DNA of 61,931 nt from a virus. The stretch covers positions 1 through 61,931 of the IMG/VR virus record IMGVR_UViG_3300008267_000131. One strand, given 5' to 3'. Both the position numbers and the translations under genes were made by a program. Under the pieces are notes generated by a model that searched no databases, was not told the origin of the DNA, and saw only the letters and a list, made by a program, of their open reading frames with translations. Positions 1 to 10,078 of this stretch are shown piece by piece (the first letter of the stretch is position 1; each line of letters starts with the position of its first letter).

Positions 1-3000
1 CCATGCTCTCGGCCTCGTCATCAGTCAACTCATAAGACTTTAGGATTCTGTCAATAGCCTCCTTTGTTACTTCTTTAGCGTTTTCCGCAGACCATCTTTC
101 AGCAATTGCTTTGATATCTCTGCGAACACGGGCTCTGGTAGACTCTTCTTCTGAAGACTTATCAAGGCTATCGTATCTGTACGCTGCCTTCCAGCCGATT
201 GCTCCTTCACGAACAATTCGTTTAGTCAGTCCACCACCAGACTTCATGATTTCTCCAAAACCTTCGGCCGGACGAACAGTTCCTTCTACTATACCAGACT
301 CAACAAGTCCATCATAAGTGAGGTTGTCTGTTGCAGAGAACGCAAGACGCAAGAAGTATTGGTTGTCTATCTTGGTGAAGAGCTTTTCAAATGCCACTTG
401 TGCTTGTTTTGGCTTAAGTCCAGTCTTCTGGCCAAGATATACAAATGTAGCGTGTGTCTTATCGTCATACTTATCGCTATCTCTAAGTTCTAAGTATCCA
501 TTTCTAAATACTTCCGCATCCTCAGAACCAAGAAATGTGTCCTTATTATAGTTGTATGCAATATAAGCTGCGACCGTTGGCACCTGACCAATTGTTCCAG
601 TAATTGCACTAATAAACGACTTATTCTCAAGTCCTTGAGCTACTGATTGCCCCACAACAGGCATATAGTATTCAGCCCCAAGTATTAAAGCACTTTTTAA
701 GTTGTGTGGGTGCTTGTCTCCAAAAATTGGATTAATACTTTCTGCAATTTGCTGGGTAAGTCTAATAAATGGAGCAACTTCATATGGTATGCCCAGAACA
801 TATGCCTCTGGGGTTGCCGATTTAGTCCATCCCGTGACATATTCACCAGTGTTTTTGTCTTTCCAGCGACCCGTAAGGATGACCATATTTCTGTCCTTAG
901 TTTGAGGAGAGAAGTATTCAAGTGCGTGTGAGCGCTTTTCTCCGTTCTCATCAAACTCTTCATCAGGTTCGCCGATGAAGTTGTTGAATGCCATAATCGA
1001 AGCGTATCCAACTGCAAACTCAGTAATCTTAAGGAAAGACCATCCGTTTACAAGTCGCTCATCACTAGACACTTGACTTCCAAACAGCTTGTTCCCAGCG
1101 GCTGGAGAAAGATAGTAGATGCTCGTCTCAATCGCTCTTGTGGCGGCGTTGGTGTACGGCATGAACTTCTCGACTAGGTAAGACGCCTGGCCGCTGATAG
1201 CGTAGTCCATGTGTTGTCTAGCCTTGGCGGCAGCCAACGTAATGAGCTCATCCTCAGACAGCGACGGATTTGCCGCCTTTAGGTCTCTGTAGGTCTTCTC
1301 GAAAATCGCAAGTCTCGTGAGCTTCTCCGACTTCTCCTGAAGGAACAGCATTCCTTCTTTGAAGTACGTGAGAGCAAGCGATACTTTGTTTGCTGCGTCT
1401 CCAGAGCGTCGCTCGGTGATTGTTCTAGACACATTTCTGAATCCAAGCGGAGACTCTGAGATGAAGTCCATGGCATATCCACCCTTTTCAGCAAGCCTAG
1501 ATACACTTCTGTCACCAGCGAGTCTATTGACTACGATTGGGGCCGCATACTTAAGATAGTTGGCCATGCTGGTAGTCAAGGTATTTCCGAATGCATTAGT
1601 GAACGTGTTCACGAACAGGAAGTCACGGAATACGTTGACCACAGCAAACGCAGGGTTGACAATCGTGGCCGCAAGTTTCAACTGTGAAGAGCCTGTGGCG
1701 AAACCGATAAGTTCAAAGAACGTCTTGGATGCATCAGTTCCAGCTCCCCACGTCTCAAGACCTCTCCAGCTCTTGTAGAACTCCAAGTCTACACGCATTC
1801 TAACAATGTCATTGTTCTTGTTGTAGAACTCGATTACAGTGGTTCCGGGAGCCATCTTCGGCGGGTACTGAATCACACCAAAACGGTCACGCTTAACGGA
1901 ACCATCTTTGTTTGTCAGCGGCTGTTCGATAGATATAACCTTGTTTTCCGGGCTATTAGACACGTAGTCGTACAGCCTAGCGGTAAGCTCATTTCTGCGC
2001 ATCGTTCTTTCGTGCGACACGATTGTAGCAGCAAACAGCACAACTGGGTTGGTAACCATTGCATCTTCCGTTCCGGAGCCAAGCTTTTTAAGGCCATTAG
2101 ACGGATTCTGAGACAGCACTCCAAGCTCTGCCATAATCTCACGGTCAACGAGGCGCTGGAGCACAATTCTTGGGCTGTATCCGTAGTCCTTGAGGGCGTT
2201 GTAAACCGCCTCAGAAATGAGACCAGCCTCAAACTTTTCTTTAAGAATACGCTTGGTTTCCGCAAACATTTTATCTACTACGCCATTTGCGTAGGCAAAC
2301 AGCTCAGGATTGTCCTTCTTGCGTTGGTCAATATGCTGAACAGCCTGCTCGTAGGTCATTCCTCCCGGATTCTTGATTGGGTCTTCAAGTTCCTTGATTC
2401 TGGTGTCTGAGCCAGTAATAACCTTAACACGAGTGGCGAGCGAAGATGCTGCGTCTTCTGCCTGAATAAGAGACGCTCCGTAGACAGCAATGTCTGAAGA
2501 CAGCTGTGCTTGACGGGGAAGGTCTCCCGTGCGGATAGCTGCATCGAGTTGACGTTCAGCACGCTTAATGGCTGCACGCAAGTCCATACGCTCTTTTCTT
2601 GCCGCCTCAAGGTCAGTCTTGATTTCAGAAAGAGATGCGCCAGCAAGGGCATCTTCTTTTCTCTTGTACTGCTTGGCAAGCATTGCATCACGTCTGTCTT
2701 GAATCTCGATGATGGTGCGAGCGCTCAAAAGCTCCTCAACCTCATCCATTTCGACCTTGGACACATTCAAGACATTCTTTCCGAATGCCTCACGAGCCTT
2801 CTCTTCAGCCAGCTTAGATGCGTAGATAGACTTACCACCTTCAGTGCGGATGTATGCTTGAAGGAGTTCTGCCGGAGCTACGTTTTTAGCGTTCAGGTTC
2901 TTGTTGATGAAATCAAATACTCCAACCTTCTTGTCAAGAATGCCTTCTCTGAATCTTTTTGCTGCTGGTGATTTGCCAGCATCAAGGACTCTTGCCTGCT

Positions 3001-6000
3001 CCTTGCGGACGGTGTTGAACTTGTTGCTGAATTCAGTATTTGAAGGCTTGTATGCAGAAAAGCGAAGTGACTTAGACACCTTTACTTCTGCATTCTTAAG
3101 GTCTTCAGTAGCGTAATATATAGCGTCATCAAGTTCTACTTGGTAAGTAAGCCTATTAGCACTCTCTGCACGAGCTGTGACTTGAAGTCCTTTATATACA
3201 CGACCAACCAAGTAGTCCATGATTAAGTTGGCATCAACAGGTTGGCCGGAAGGTATAACAATGTCCATGTCTGTAAATACCTCAAACGGTGGCCTGTCAA
3301 GCCCGGTGTTTTCATATACCTTTTCGGCGAACATATTAATGAACTCGGTGAGATTCATGTCCTCGCCTTCTAACGTAATAGTAGTATTTTCGTCAGTCAA
3401 GTACATAGACTCAAGCTGTATCTCGGACAAAATGCCATCTGGAGTCACAGCTCCACCGCCAAGCTCTTCGATGAGCTTTTTGGGGATTTCAATTTCAAAT
3501 CCAGAAACAGGCGTAGTCTTATTAACGAACTTGTCTGACGGAGCAAATACAACGTCATTCGTGTTTTCGTTACCAAATACCATGTGCGATGCAACAGTTT
3601 TTACCGCATCGACAACCTCTTGGTTTGCGCCTTGAGACATGATAGCCACGGTATATAGACCGATTCCAGATTGATTCTGCCTACGGATTGCAGCAGTCAT
3701 TCTAGTCAGCTCTTCAGCAGATGGCTTTCCGTCCTTGCCTTTTGGAACATAGAAGAAGTTAACATCCTTAAGCACAAACTCTTGCGAGAACATGTTCTTG
3801 TTCACCGTCAAAAGTGCGACATTCGTAAATCCAGGATTAGACGAAAGTACGGGGCTACTATTCAAGATGTGTACTTGCTCAACTAGCGCCCTCGGAAGAA
3901 CGAGGTCAGCTGAAGAAGGTCCGGTCTTAGCAGATATTACATTGCCAGACATCAATTGGCTAAGTCTAACACCAGTAGAGCCAGCGCTCATAGGCTTGTA
4001 CGGTGCATACAACACCGGCACAGAACTAATGTCTGGATTGTTGTAGTCTTTAATGATATTGCCAAGAGTCTCTTCGCCAATCGGTGGCATAAATGAGAAC
4101 TTGTCACCATTCAACACAATACTTCCACCGTAAACACCCTCTCCAAGGATTTCTCCATACATCAGGTGAACTTGGATGTCGCCCTGAGATGGAGATGGGA
4201 TATCCATTGGGTGGTTATGCAGGATGAATACCTTATTGTTTGAAGGTCTAATACCACGCATCAACTCGAATCTAGCGCCAGCATCACTTACGGTATTGTA
4301 CATGCCGCTAGTAGTAGCACGATAGTCGACCAGTCGACCATTTGGGTCTACCTCGATAATCAATGAGTTCTCTTGAATCGTGCTTCTGAAGAAACTAAAT
4401 GTCTCTGCGATGTCTTGAATTGTCTTGAACTTAGAGCCAATACGTGGTGCCTTCTTGAGTTTAACGACACGTCCACGGCTGAGTCCAGCCTCTCCAGCGA
4501 ACACGTCGTCGGGAGTGACCCCCTTAAGCTCCATCGCAACATCTGGAGTTCCAGTAAGCAATGTGGCGGCAAGCATTTCCTCTGCCTCTGTAGCTGGGGC
4601 ATTTATTAGCGCCGCAGCCATAGACTTAGATATCTGCTTAGACGACTCAAATGTTGCGAACTCAACATCCTCTGGGTTTACGGCAACAATCCTTGCAAGC
4701 TGCGCAATCGGAGACATACCGTTTTTAGCGGCAATCTTGGATATTGCATTTACGGTAGACACAGGAGCTACCCCTTTTACCGGCTCAAGCTTAATGCTTG
4801 ATGACATGGCCTGCTGCAATGTGTTGACGAACAGAGCGTGAGCTGATTGAGCAATATCTATTCCGAGGGCAGCCTGCAACCCAACAAACATTCCGGTACT
4901 TATCTCTTGCGCTGAATTGTATGCATACTGCAAGAACTCAAACGAAAACGCACGGCCATCAAACGGAGATAGTCCAGTGTCCTGCTTGTAGGAAGATATC
5001 AGCGTATTGAATTCATTCAAGAACGCACTCTTGGTATCTTTTATCGCTCCAGCTAAAACCGATGCTATCTTAGACGCTTCACCCAGTTGGGCCTCGTACT
5101 TGAGGTTTTCAATGTCATCATATAGAATTTTTATTTCCTCCTCACTTAACCCTTCTGTGATTTTGTCATTGATGAAGTCACGAACAGGAGACAAGTCAGA
5201 TAGACGTGCCTCAAATGTTCCATTCTCATCAGTGATAATAACAAGCTCTTCTCCAATGATGTGCTTCGATGCAAGTATTGCAGCAGTAACGATGTTTCGC
5301 TCTAGGCTTGCACCGTTCATGTCTGTCATTACAATGGCAGAAAGGTTATCAGATATATCAGTTTTTGGTACAAGCTTGAACACCTCGTCTACCAATCCTC
5401 CAGCCACAAATGGACTGTAGCGGACGGCAAGACGAGCCTTAAGCTCTTCCTTCTGCTTGAAGTCTAAGAAGTTGTACGTGGCCATCTGGTCCGGAGTCAT
5501 CTGCACATTGGCCTTGTACATTACGTCGAACATAACAAGGTAGTCGTATGCATCTTTTCCGTACTGAGAAACAGCATAGAAGTATTGGTCATAAAGCTTT
5601 ATGGCTTTCTCGTCATCTTCTATTGTTCTTTGAATCTCTAGTTCAATACCGCCAGGATTGAGATTGTTCTTCTTTTCCAAGAAGGCTACGATTTGGCGGG
5701 CGGCCAAGGAAGCCCTTGTGTCAGACTCCACGACATCTTGAGCAAGAGAAAGGCCATCAAGCGAAGCTTTTGCTGCACTGTCGAGTTTATACTTAAGCGT
5801 CTTCCCTTTAAGTCCATCTTCAATTGAAGTTGGGACCTTGCCTTCTGCCGCAACAGTCTGGTTGGCTTGACGAATTTTCTTCTTTGTCGCTTCTAGCTTT
5901 TTGGCACGCTTAGCAGCCGCCTCAGCCTCACGCTGTAGAAGGTCCGTCTCCTCGTCAAGAATAGGCTGAATGGTCTCTGTCAAGTCTAATGACAGTGCAG

Positions 6001-9000
6001 CCATACGAGCCTTGACCTCCTCTTGGAAGTCAAGTTCACCGCTGTTGATGCGCTCTTGAAGCGCCTTAACTGCAGCATTAAATTTCTTGCGGTCAGTGTA
6101 CTTAGTCTCGATGAATACCTTTCTGCGGGGCTCACGCTCAGAAATGGTCATCGTGTTTGGATTAACCACTACGGCCACTTCCTTACCACGCTTACCTAAG
6201 TCCCGCAGCAGCTCTGCAATAACGAGGTCGCCGGGGCCCTGCATCTGGCCCTGCTCCGCAGTAACTTCAGGCTTGGCCTTTTGCTCTGTTACCTCGACGA
6301 CATTATCAAACTTCTCACGAAGCTGGTCTGCTACAGACTTTCTGCTTCCGGTCGGGAAGTTGCGGATGTAGTCTACTGTGAAGTCGCTTTCATTCCTAAA
6401 TGCATACCAACGAATGGTGCCATCCTCCATGTATGTGCCACGACGAAGGCGCTGAGGCTCGTATACTCTCCACTGCTTTCCGTCTTTCTTGACCTCAATA
6501 CGCTCGGTTACCTTTCTGCGTTTTGGAGCCTTAGTGGCGATTACATCCTTTAGACTTAGTTTGGTAGCACGCTCAATAAGCGCAGCAGTTTCTTCTTTAG
6601 CAGCACGGGCAGCAGCAGCAGCCAAATCCTTTTTAGTAGAAGCGCTTGGCTTTTTCTCTTGAGCCGATTTTTCTGTTTTTTGAGCCGATTCCTTTTCGGT
6701 AGCCACTGTAGCAGTAGCCCTTTCCAAGAACTCAATAGTGCCGACATTTGGGAACAGGCCGATTGCCGCCTTTGAGCCTTTTGCGTTGCCAATGGTGTTA
6801 CCATCTGCGTCTACTGCGGTCCACTGCTTCTTTTTGCCACGGCCAGTCTGTGATATGGTACCAAGGACATCACCATTAGACTTGTCTACGATGTTCCATT
6901 TGCCACGAATACCAGCATTTGCAGCGACTACTGAACGACCAGTAACCTCAGCCGGTGGGGCGGCCTTTCTTTCCCTCTTGGCCTTAGGCGTTTCTGCCGT
7001 GGGTTCAGGAGTAACTTCAGCAGGAGCTGCGGGAGCTGGAGCGGGCGCAGCCGGCGCTGGGGCAGGCGTTACTTCCGCTTTAGGTGCTTGAAGAACTCCA
7101 CCTGCCGGAGCCTCTTCTGGGCGTCCTTCTTCGACAGGGGCTTCGACAGGGGCTTGCCCTGCTTCGACACCACTTGGTACTTCTGTCCGACTTTCTTTAA
7201 CATCTCGGTTTATTGCATTAGATATGGTTTGTATTGATTCTTCTGAGAAGAAGTCTTGGTTTTCTACCTCCGCAATCGCATCGTTGGTGCTTACAGACTG
7301 GATGTTGTACATCTTGTCGGCAAGTCCGTTTAGTCCCATGTACTCAAATACACGTCCTACAGCACGACGAGCCGAAGGCGCATTGTTTGCGTTAATGCGA
7401 GCCTCAAATAGGTCGCCCATCATTTCAACGATAGACTCGACTTTTGCGTCTTGGTCTGGCATTATGGACTGAATAAAATCAGCCCATTGTCCATACGTCT
7501 TAATATCTCCAAGCTGAGCTTGCTGGTCCTCTGTAAGGCCAAAGCGAGTTGCCAAATCAGCAACAGCGCCCTTGGGCATCTCAACATCTTTTACCTCATT
7601 GTATACAGCAGTAAATCCTTCTGGGTCAGACTCCATCATGAATTCAACAAACGGGTGGCTGAATTCGTGGGCGTACACGTTGTTCACATATGCCGCAGTA
7701 TTTACAAATATCGTATTTGATTTTGCGTCAAAGAACATCGCCCCACGAGACGGACCAAACTGAGCCGTTTGAGACGGAGACATTACAACCTTAGTATCTG
7801 GTCCAGCAATCTGCGCCATACCCTTGGCTTGTTCAACCATTCTACGAACAGCAGAGCGTTGCTCGGGACTTGGGGCCTTGTAAAGTTTAGACAGGATATC
7901 GGTGTATGAAACTGTCTCTAGTTCACTAGCGGTGAACATTGGAGCCTGCTCGCCACGGGTGGTCTCTGGAATGGCCGCTCCAAATTGCTCAACCTGAGCC
8001 TCCATTTGCTCAACGATGTTGCGAACGTCGTCGTTAATCTTTTGAATTTCAGCATTCAAAGACGGCTTCAAGGTCTCGTCAACCTTTTCCATTTCAGTGC
8101 GCAGGTCGAGCTTTCTAGACAAGAGGTCAAACACCTTTCTGCGAGATTCAAGCTGATTGTATCGGTTCATGGTCCGAGACGGCATCATGTCGGCAACCAT
8201 TTTAGCCTTTGACAGGGCTTCAAGCTGTGCATTACCTTCTGCATCTGAAATCTTACCAGCAGCAATAGAGTTGTTGATTGCAGTCATCTGCTCTTGGAAG
8301 AGCTGAGGATTACGCACGGCCATCTCAAAATTGTAGAACTCGCCGTTTTCCATCATGTCGCCAAGTCGGTTGTCCTGAATTGCTCCAGTAACCATGCTGC
8401 GGCCACCAATGATAATAGCGCCCAAGCCCTCTTGAACACCAGCTTTGTTTACCTCATAGGCAATTTCTCCGATTCCAGTTGGATTGTCAAAAAGGTTTTT
8501 CTCTACTGATGCATCGTAGATTGACTTGATGCCAATGTCAGCAAGCTGTTGTGCTGCACCAGTCTCGTATTCTGCTGCAAAACCAGTTGCAGCACGAATG
8601 CCAAGATTAGCAGTGATGCTACGAGCCTCTGATGCAATAACACGCTCTAGCGCCGCTTTCGTTGGAGTTCCGGCCGGAAGGCGCTTGATAGCATTCAGCG
8701 CAATGTTTTTTACAACTGACTTGTTAGACAAAAGGTTTCTAAAACCAATACGCTCCAGTTGACCCATTACTAGGCCAGTGGTAGACTTCAGCAAAAGTTT
8801 GTGCTCCTCGGGCATTTCAGCCAACTCGGGGTCAGCTTCAAGCTCCTCAGCCATAAATCCATACATCTGGCCAGTCATTGCAACCATTCCCGGAGTAAGC
8901 ATTGCTGGGATGGACTGCATTGCGCCAACGTATGCGCCTCCAAGCCAGCTACTTCTGGACAGCTCTTCGGCATACTCTGGAGTAGACATCATTCCTCCAA

Positions 9001-10036
9001 CGGGAGTGATTCCAGTTAGCGACATGGCACGAAGGTGGTCTTTGTATCCCTGACGTGCGTTACTAAATCCTTCTGATACAGACTTTCTAGCTCCCGCTTC
9101 AAGGGCGGTAAGGTCTTCTGGGGTGTCCGCATTAGCGACAGCCTTTCTAGACAAGGCAACACCCTGCCCGCCTTGAATCATAGCCTCGAGGGCAAAGTCA
9201 GCAAAAATCTGGGCAGTGCCTAAAACAGCGTCACCGGCGCCTTTAACAAGCGAGTATAGACCAGCTCCAATGATGCTGCCATCATCAGATAGCGCTTCCT
9301 TAGGCGCCTTGGTTTGGGCTTGTCTGTAAATCTGGCTAGCGAGAGCAGCTTCATATTGCGTGGACTTTTCTGATACATCTCCAGATACTTCGTTGTATCT
9401 CAGTTTCTCAGAGTCTACAAACTTCATTTGAGCCTCGATGTTTTTGAACTTCTCGAGGTCTTCTTTATTAGAGAATGCGTATGTGTTGCCGCTGGTAGTT
9501 ACCGCACCACGTGATTGTGCATCTGCGATAAAATCATCAAGCGCTGTTTTTACTTGAGACTCTGTGGCGCTAATCTGCTGACCAAGAGTCTTTTGCATAT
9601 TGATTCCAGTCTCAAGATTAGTCTTGAGGGCTGAAACCTCTTCGGGAGATGCTACGGGCGTGACAAAACCACGGACCGCAGCCGATACAGCAGACGGGTC
9701 AGTGAACGAAGTAGATAGGCCATCTGAAGCGAATGCGCCAGAGAGCGGCAATTTTTTTTTTACTTCAACAGGCGTGAATCCAGTAGACATTGGGGCCGGT
9801 GCGGCAGGCGCCACAGGGACAGCGGGAGCTCCAGTTACGATTCTGTTGAACTTCTCAAAGTCTCCAATCATGCTCTCGCCTCCAAGACCTTTGTACACCG
9901 TTTGTACAAACGCAGGGTCACTTGCAAGAGTGCTCTTGAAATTATCAAGGCTAATTCCTTGAGAATTAAATCCACCTAGGGCTTCATAGATACCGTTTAG
10001 GTACTGTTCCCTGCTAAGTTTTTTAGGCTCGGGCAT
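1..10036 (-). CDS. Giant polyvalent virion/ejection protein with two predicted metallopeptidase motifs (3' end outside window)
   Basis: A single open frame of 3345 codons starts at the ATG at 10036 and is still open at base 1. The N-terminal third is Ala/Gly-rich with hydrophobic helices around residues 350-400. A zinc-peptidase motif HEFSH (HExxH) lies at residues 790-794. A Pro/Ala-rich linker spans about residues 950-1010, followed by Lys/Glu-rich coiled-coil stretches. A complete JAMM/MPN signature (HxH-x7-S-x2-D) is at H1940, H1942, S1950 and D1953. The C-terminal third is helical and resembles the large polyvalent-protein domains found at the end of giant phage proteins (from memory). 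It is the last gene of the late module, after two internal-protein candidates, so I infer a protein packaged in the virion and ejected with the DNA. Peptidase activity is inferred from motifs only. A weak -7-like box (TATCTTTA, minus strand, 10063-10070) precedes it. The segment at 61751-61931 probably encodes its C-terminus. Confidence 0.85.
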   Translation of the reverse strand, partial: MPEPKKLSREQYLNGIYEALGGFNSQGISLDNFKSTLASDPAFVQTVYKGLGGESMIGDFEKFNRIVTGAPAVPVAPAAPAPMSTGFTPVEVKKKLPLSGAFASDGLSTSFTDPSAVSAAVRGFVTPVASPEEVSALKTNLETGINMQKTLGQQISATESQVKTALDDFIADAQSRGAVTTSGNTYAFSNKEDLEKFKNIEAQMKFVDSEKLRYNEVSGDVSEKSTQYEAALASQIYRQAQTKAPKEALSDDGSIIGAGLYSLVKGAGDAVLGTAQIFADFALEAMIQGGQGVALSRKAVANADTPEDLTALEAGARKSVSEGFSNARQGYKDHLRAMSLTGITPVGGMMSTPEYAEELSRSSWLGGAYVGAMQSIPAMLTPGMVAMTGQMYGFMAEELEADPELAEMPEEHKLLLKSTTGLVMGQLERIGFRNLLSNKSVVKNIALNAIKRLPAGTPTKAALERVIASEARSITANLGIRAATGFAAEYETGAAQQLADIGIKSIYDASVEKNLFDNPTGIGEIAYEVNKAGVQEGLGAIIIGGRSMVTGAIQDNRLGDMMENGEFYNFEMAVRNPQLFQEQMTAINNSIAAGKISDAEGNAQLEALSKAKMVADMMPSRTMNRYNQLESRRKVFDLLSRKLDLRTEMEKVDETLKPSLNAEIQKINDDVRNIVEQMEAQVEQFGAAIPETTRGEQAPMFTASELETVSYTDILSKLYKAPSPEQRSAVRRMVEQAKGMAQIAGPDTKVVMSPSQTAQFGPSRGAMFFDAKSNTIFVNTAAYVNNVYAHEFSHPFVEFMMESDPEGFTAVYNEVKDVEMPKGAVADLATRFGLTEDQQAQLGDIKTYGQWADFIQSIMPDQDAKVESIVEMMGDLFEARINANNAPSARRAVGRVFEYMGLNGLADKMYNIQSVSTNDAIAEVENQDFFSEESIQTISNAINRDVKESRTEVPSGVEAGQAPVEAPVEEGRPEEAPAGGVLQAPKAEVTPAPAPAAPAPAPAAPAEVTPEPTAETPKAKRERKAAPPAEVTGRSVVAANAGIRGKWNIVDKSNGDVLGTISQTGRGKKKQWTAVDADGNTIGNAKGSKAAIGLFPNVGTIEFLERATATVATEKESAQKTEKSAQEKKPSASTKKDLAAAAARAAKEETAALIERATKLSLKDVIATKAPKRRKVTERIEVKKDGKQWRVYEPQRLRRGTYMEDGTIRWYAFRNESDFTVDYIRNFPTGSRKSVADQLREKFDNVVEVTEQKAKPEVTAEQGQMQGPGDLVIAELLRDLGKRGKEVAVVVNPNTMTISEREPRRKVFIETKYTDRKKFNAAVKALQERINSGELDFQEEVKARMAALSLDLTETIQPILDEETDLLQREAEAAAKRAKKLEATKKKIRQANQTVAAEGKVPTSIEDGLKGKTLKYKLDSAAKASLDGLSLAQDVVESDTRASLAARQIVAFLEKKNNLNPGGIELEIQRTIEDDEKAIKLYDQYFYAVSQYGKDAYDYLVMFDVMYKANVQMTPDQMATYNFLDFKQKEELKARLAVRYSPFVAGGLVDEVFKLVPKTDISDNLSAIVMTDMNGASLERNIVTAAILASKHIIGEELVIITDENGTFEARLSDLSPVRDFINDKITEGLSEEEIKILYDDIENLKYEAQLGEASKIASVLAGAIKDTKSAFLNEFNTLISSYKQDTGLSPFDGRAFSFEFLQYAYNSAQEISTGMFVGLQAALGIDIAQSAHALFVNTLQQAMSSSIKLEPVKGVAPVSTVNAISKIAAKNGMSPIAQLARIVAVNPEDVEFATFESSKQISKSMAAALINAPATEAEEMLAATLLTGTPDVAMELKGVTPDDVFAGEAGLSRGRVVKLKKAPRIGSKFKTIQDIAETFSFFRSTIQENSLIIEVDPNGRLVDYRATTSGMYNTVSDAGARFELMRGIRPSNNKVFILHNHPMDIPSPSQGDIQVHLMYGEILGEGVYGGSIVLNGDKFSFMPPIGEETLGNIIKDYNNPDISSVPVLYAPYKPMSAGSTGVRLSQLMSGNVISAKTGPSSADLVLPRALVEQVHILNSSPVLSSNPGFTNVALLTVNKNMFSQEFVLKDVNFFYVPKGKDGKPSAEELTRMTAAIRRQNQSGIGLYTVAIMSQGANQEVVDAVKTVASHMVFGNENTNDVVFAPSDKFVNKTTPVSGFEIEIPKKLIEELGGGAVTPDGILSEIQLESMYLTDENTTITLEGEDMNLTEFINMFAEKVYENTGLDRPPFEVFTDMDIVIPSGQPVDANLIMDYLVGRVYKGLQVTARAESANRLTYQVELDDAIYYATEDLKNAEVKVSKSLRFSAYKPSNTEFSNKFNTVRKEQARVLDAGKSPAAKRFREGILDKKVGVFDFINKNLNAKNVAPAELLQAYIRTEGGKSIYASKLAEEKAREAFGKNVLNVSKVEMDEVEELLSARTIIEIQDRRDAMLAKQYKRKEDALAGASLSEIKTDLEAARKERMDLRAAIKRAERQLDAAIRTGDLPRQAQLSSDIAVYGASLIQAEDAASSLATRVKVITGSDTRIKELEDPIKNPGGMTYEQAVQHIDQRKKDNPELFAYANGVVDKMFAETKRILKEKFEAGLISEAVYNALKDYGYSPRIVLQRLVDREIMAELGVLSQNPSNGLKKLGSGTEDAMVTNPVVLFAATIVSHERTMRRNELTARLYDYVSNSPENKVISIEQPLTNKDGSVKRDRFGVIQYPPKMAPGTTVIEFYNKNNDIVRMRVDLEFYKSWRGLETWGAGTDASKTFFELIGFATGSSQLKLAATIVNPAFAVVNVFRDFLFVNTFTNAFGNTLTTSMANYLKYAAPIVVNRLAGDRSVSRLAEKGGYAMDFISESPLGFRNVSRTITERRSGDAANKVSLALTYFKEGMLFLQEKSEKLTRLAIFEKTYRDLKAANPSLSEDELITLAAAKARQHMDYAISGQASYLVEKFMPYTNAATRAIETSIYYLSPAAGNKLFGSQVSSDERLVNGWSFLKITEFAVGYASIMAFNNFIGEPDEEFDENGEKRSHALEYFSPQTKDRNMVILTGRWKDKNTGEYVTGWTKSATPEAYVLGIPYEVAPFIRLTQQIAESINPIFGDKHPHNLKSALILGAEYYMPVVGQSVAQGLENKSFISAITGTIGQVPTVAAYIAYNYNKDTFLGSEDAEVFRNGYLELRDSDKYDDKTHATFVYLGQKTGLKPKQAQVAFEKLFTKIDNQYFLRLAFSATDNLTYDGLVESGIVEGTVRPAEGFGEIMKSGGGLTKRIVREGAIGWKAAYRYDSLDKSSEEESTRARVRRDIKAIAERWSAENAKEVTKEAIDRILKSYELTDDEAESM

Positions 10037-10078
10037 GTCTCTTTATGTCTATTTTCAGAGCATAAAGATACAAAATGT

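Noticed and set aside
111-9962. Many 60-150-codon frames on the plus strand in the first 10 kb
   Set aside because: All lie opposite the continuous giant minus-strand frame and show no independent start signals.
1-10036. Virion RNA polymerase in the giant protein, as in crAss-like phages
   Set aside because: No polymerase catalytic motif was seen in the translated sequence; the visible motifs are peptidase-type.
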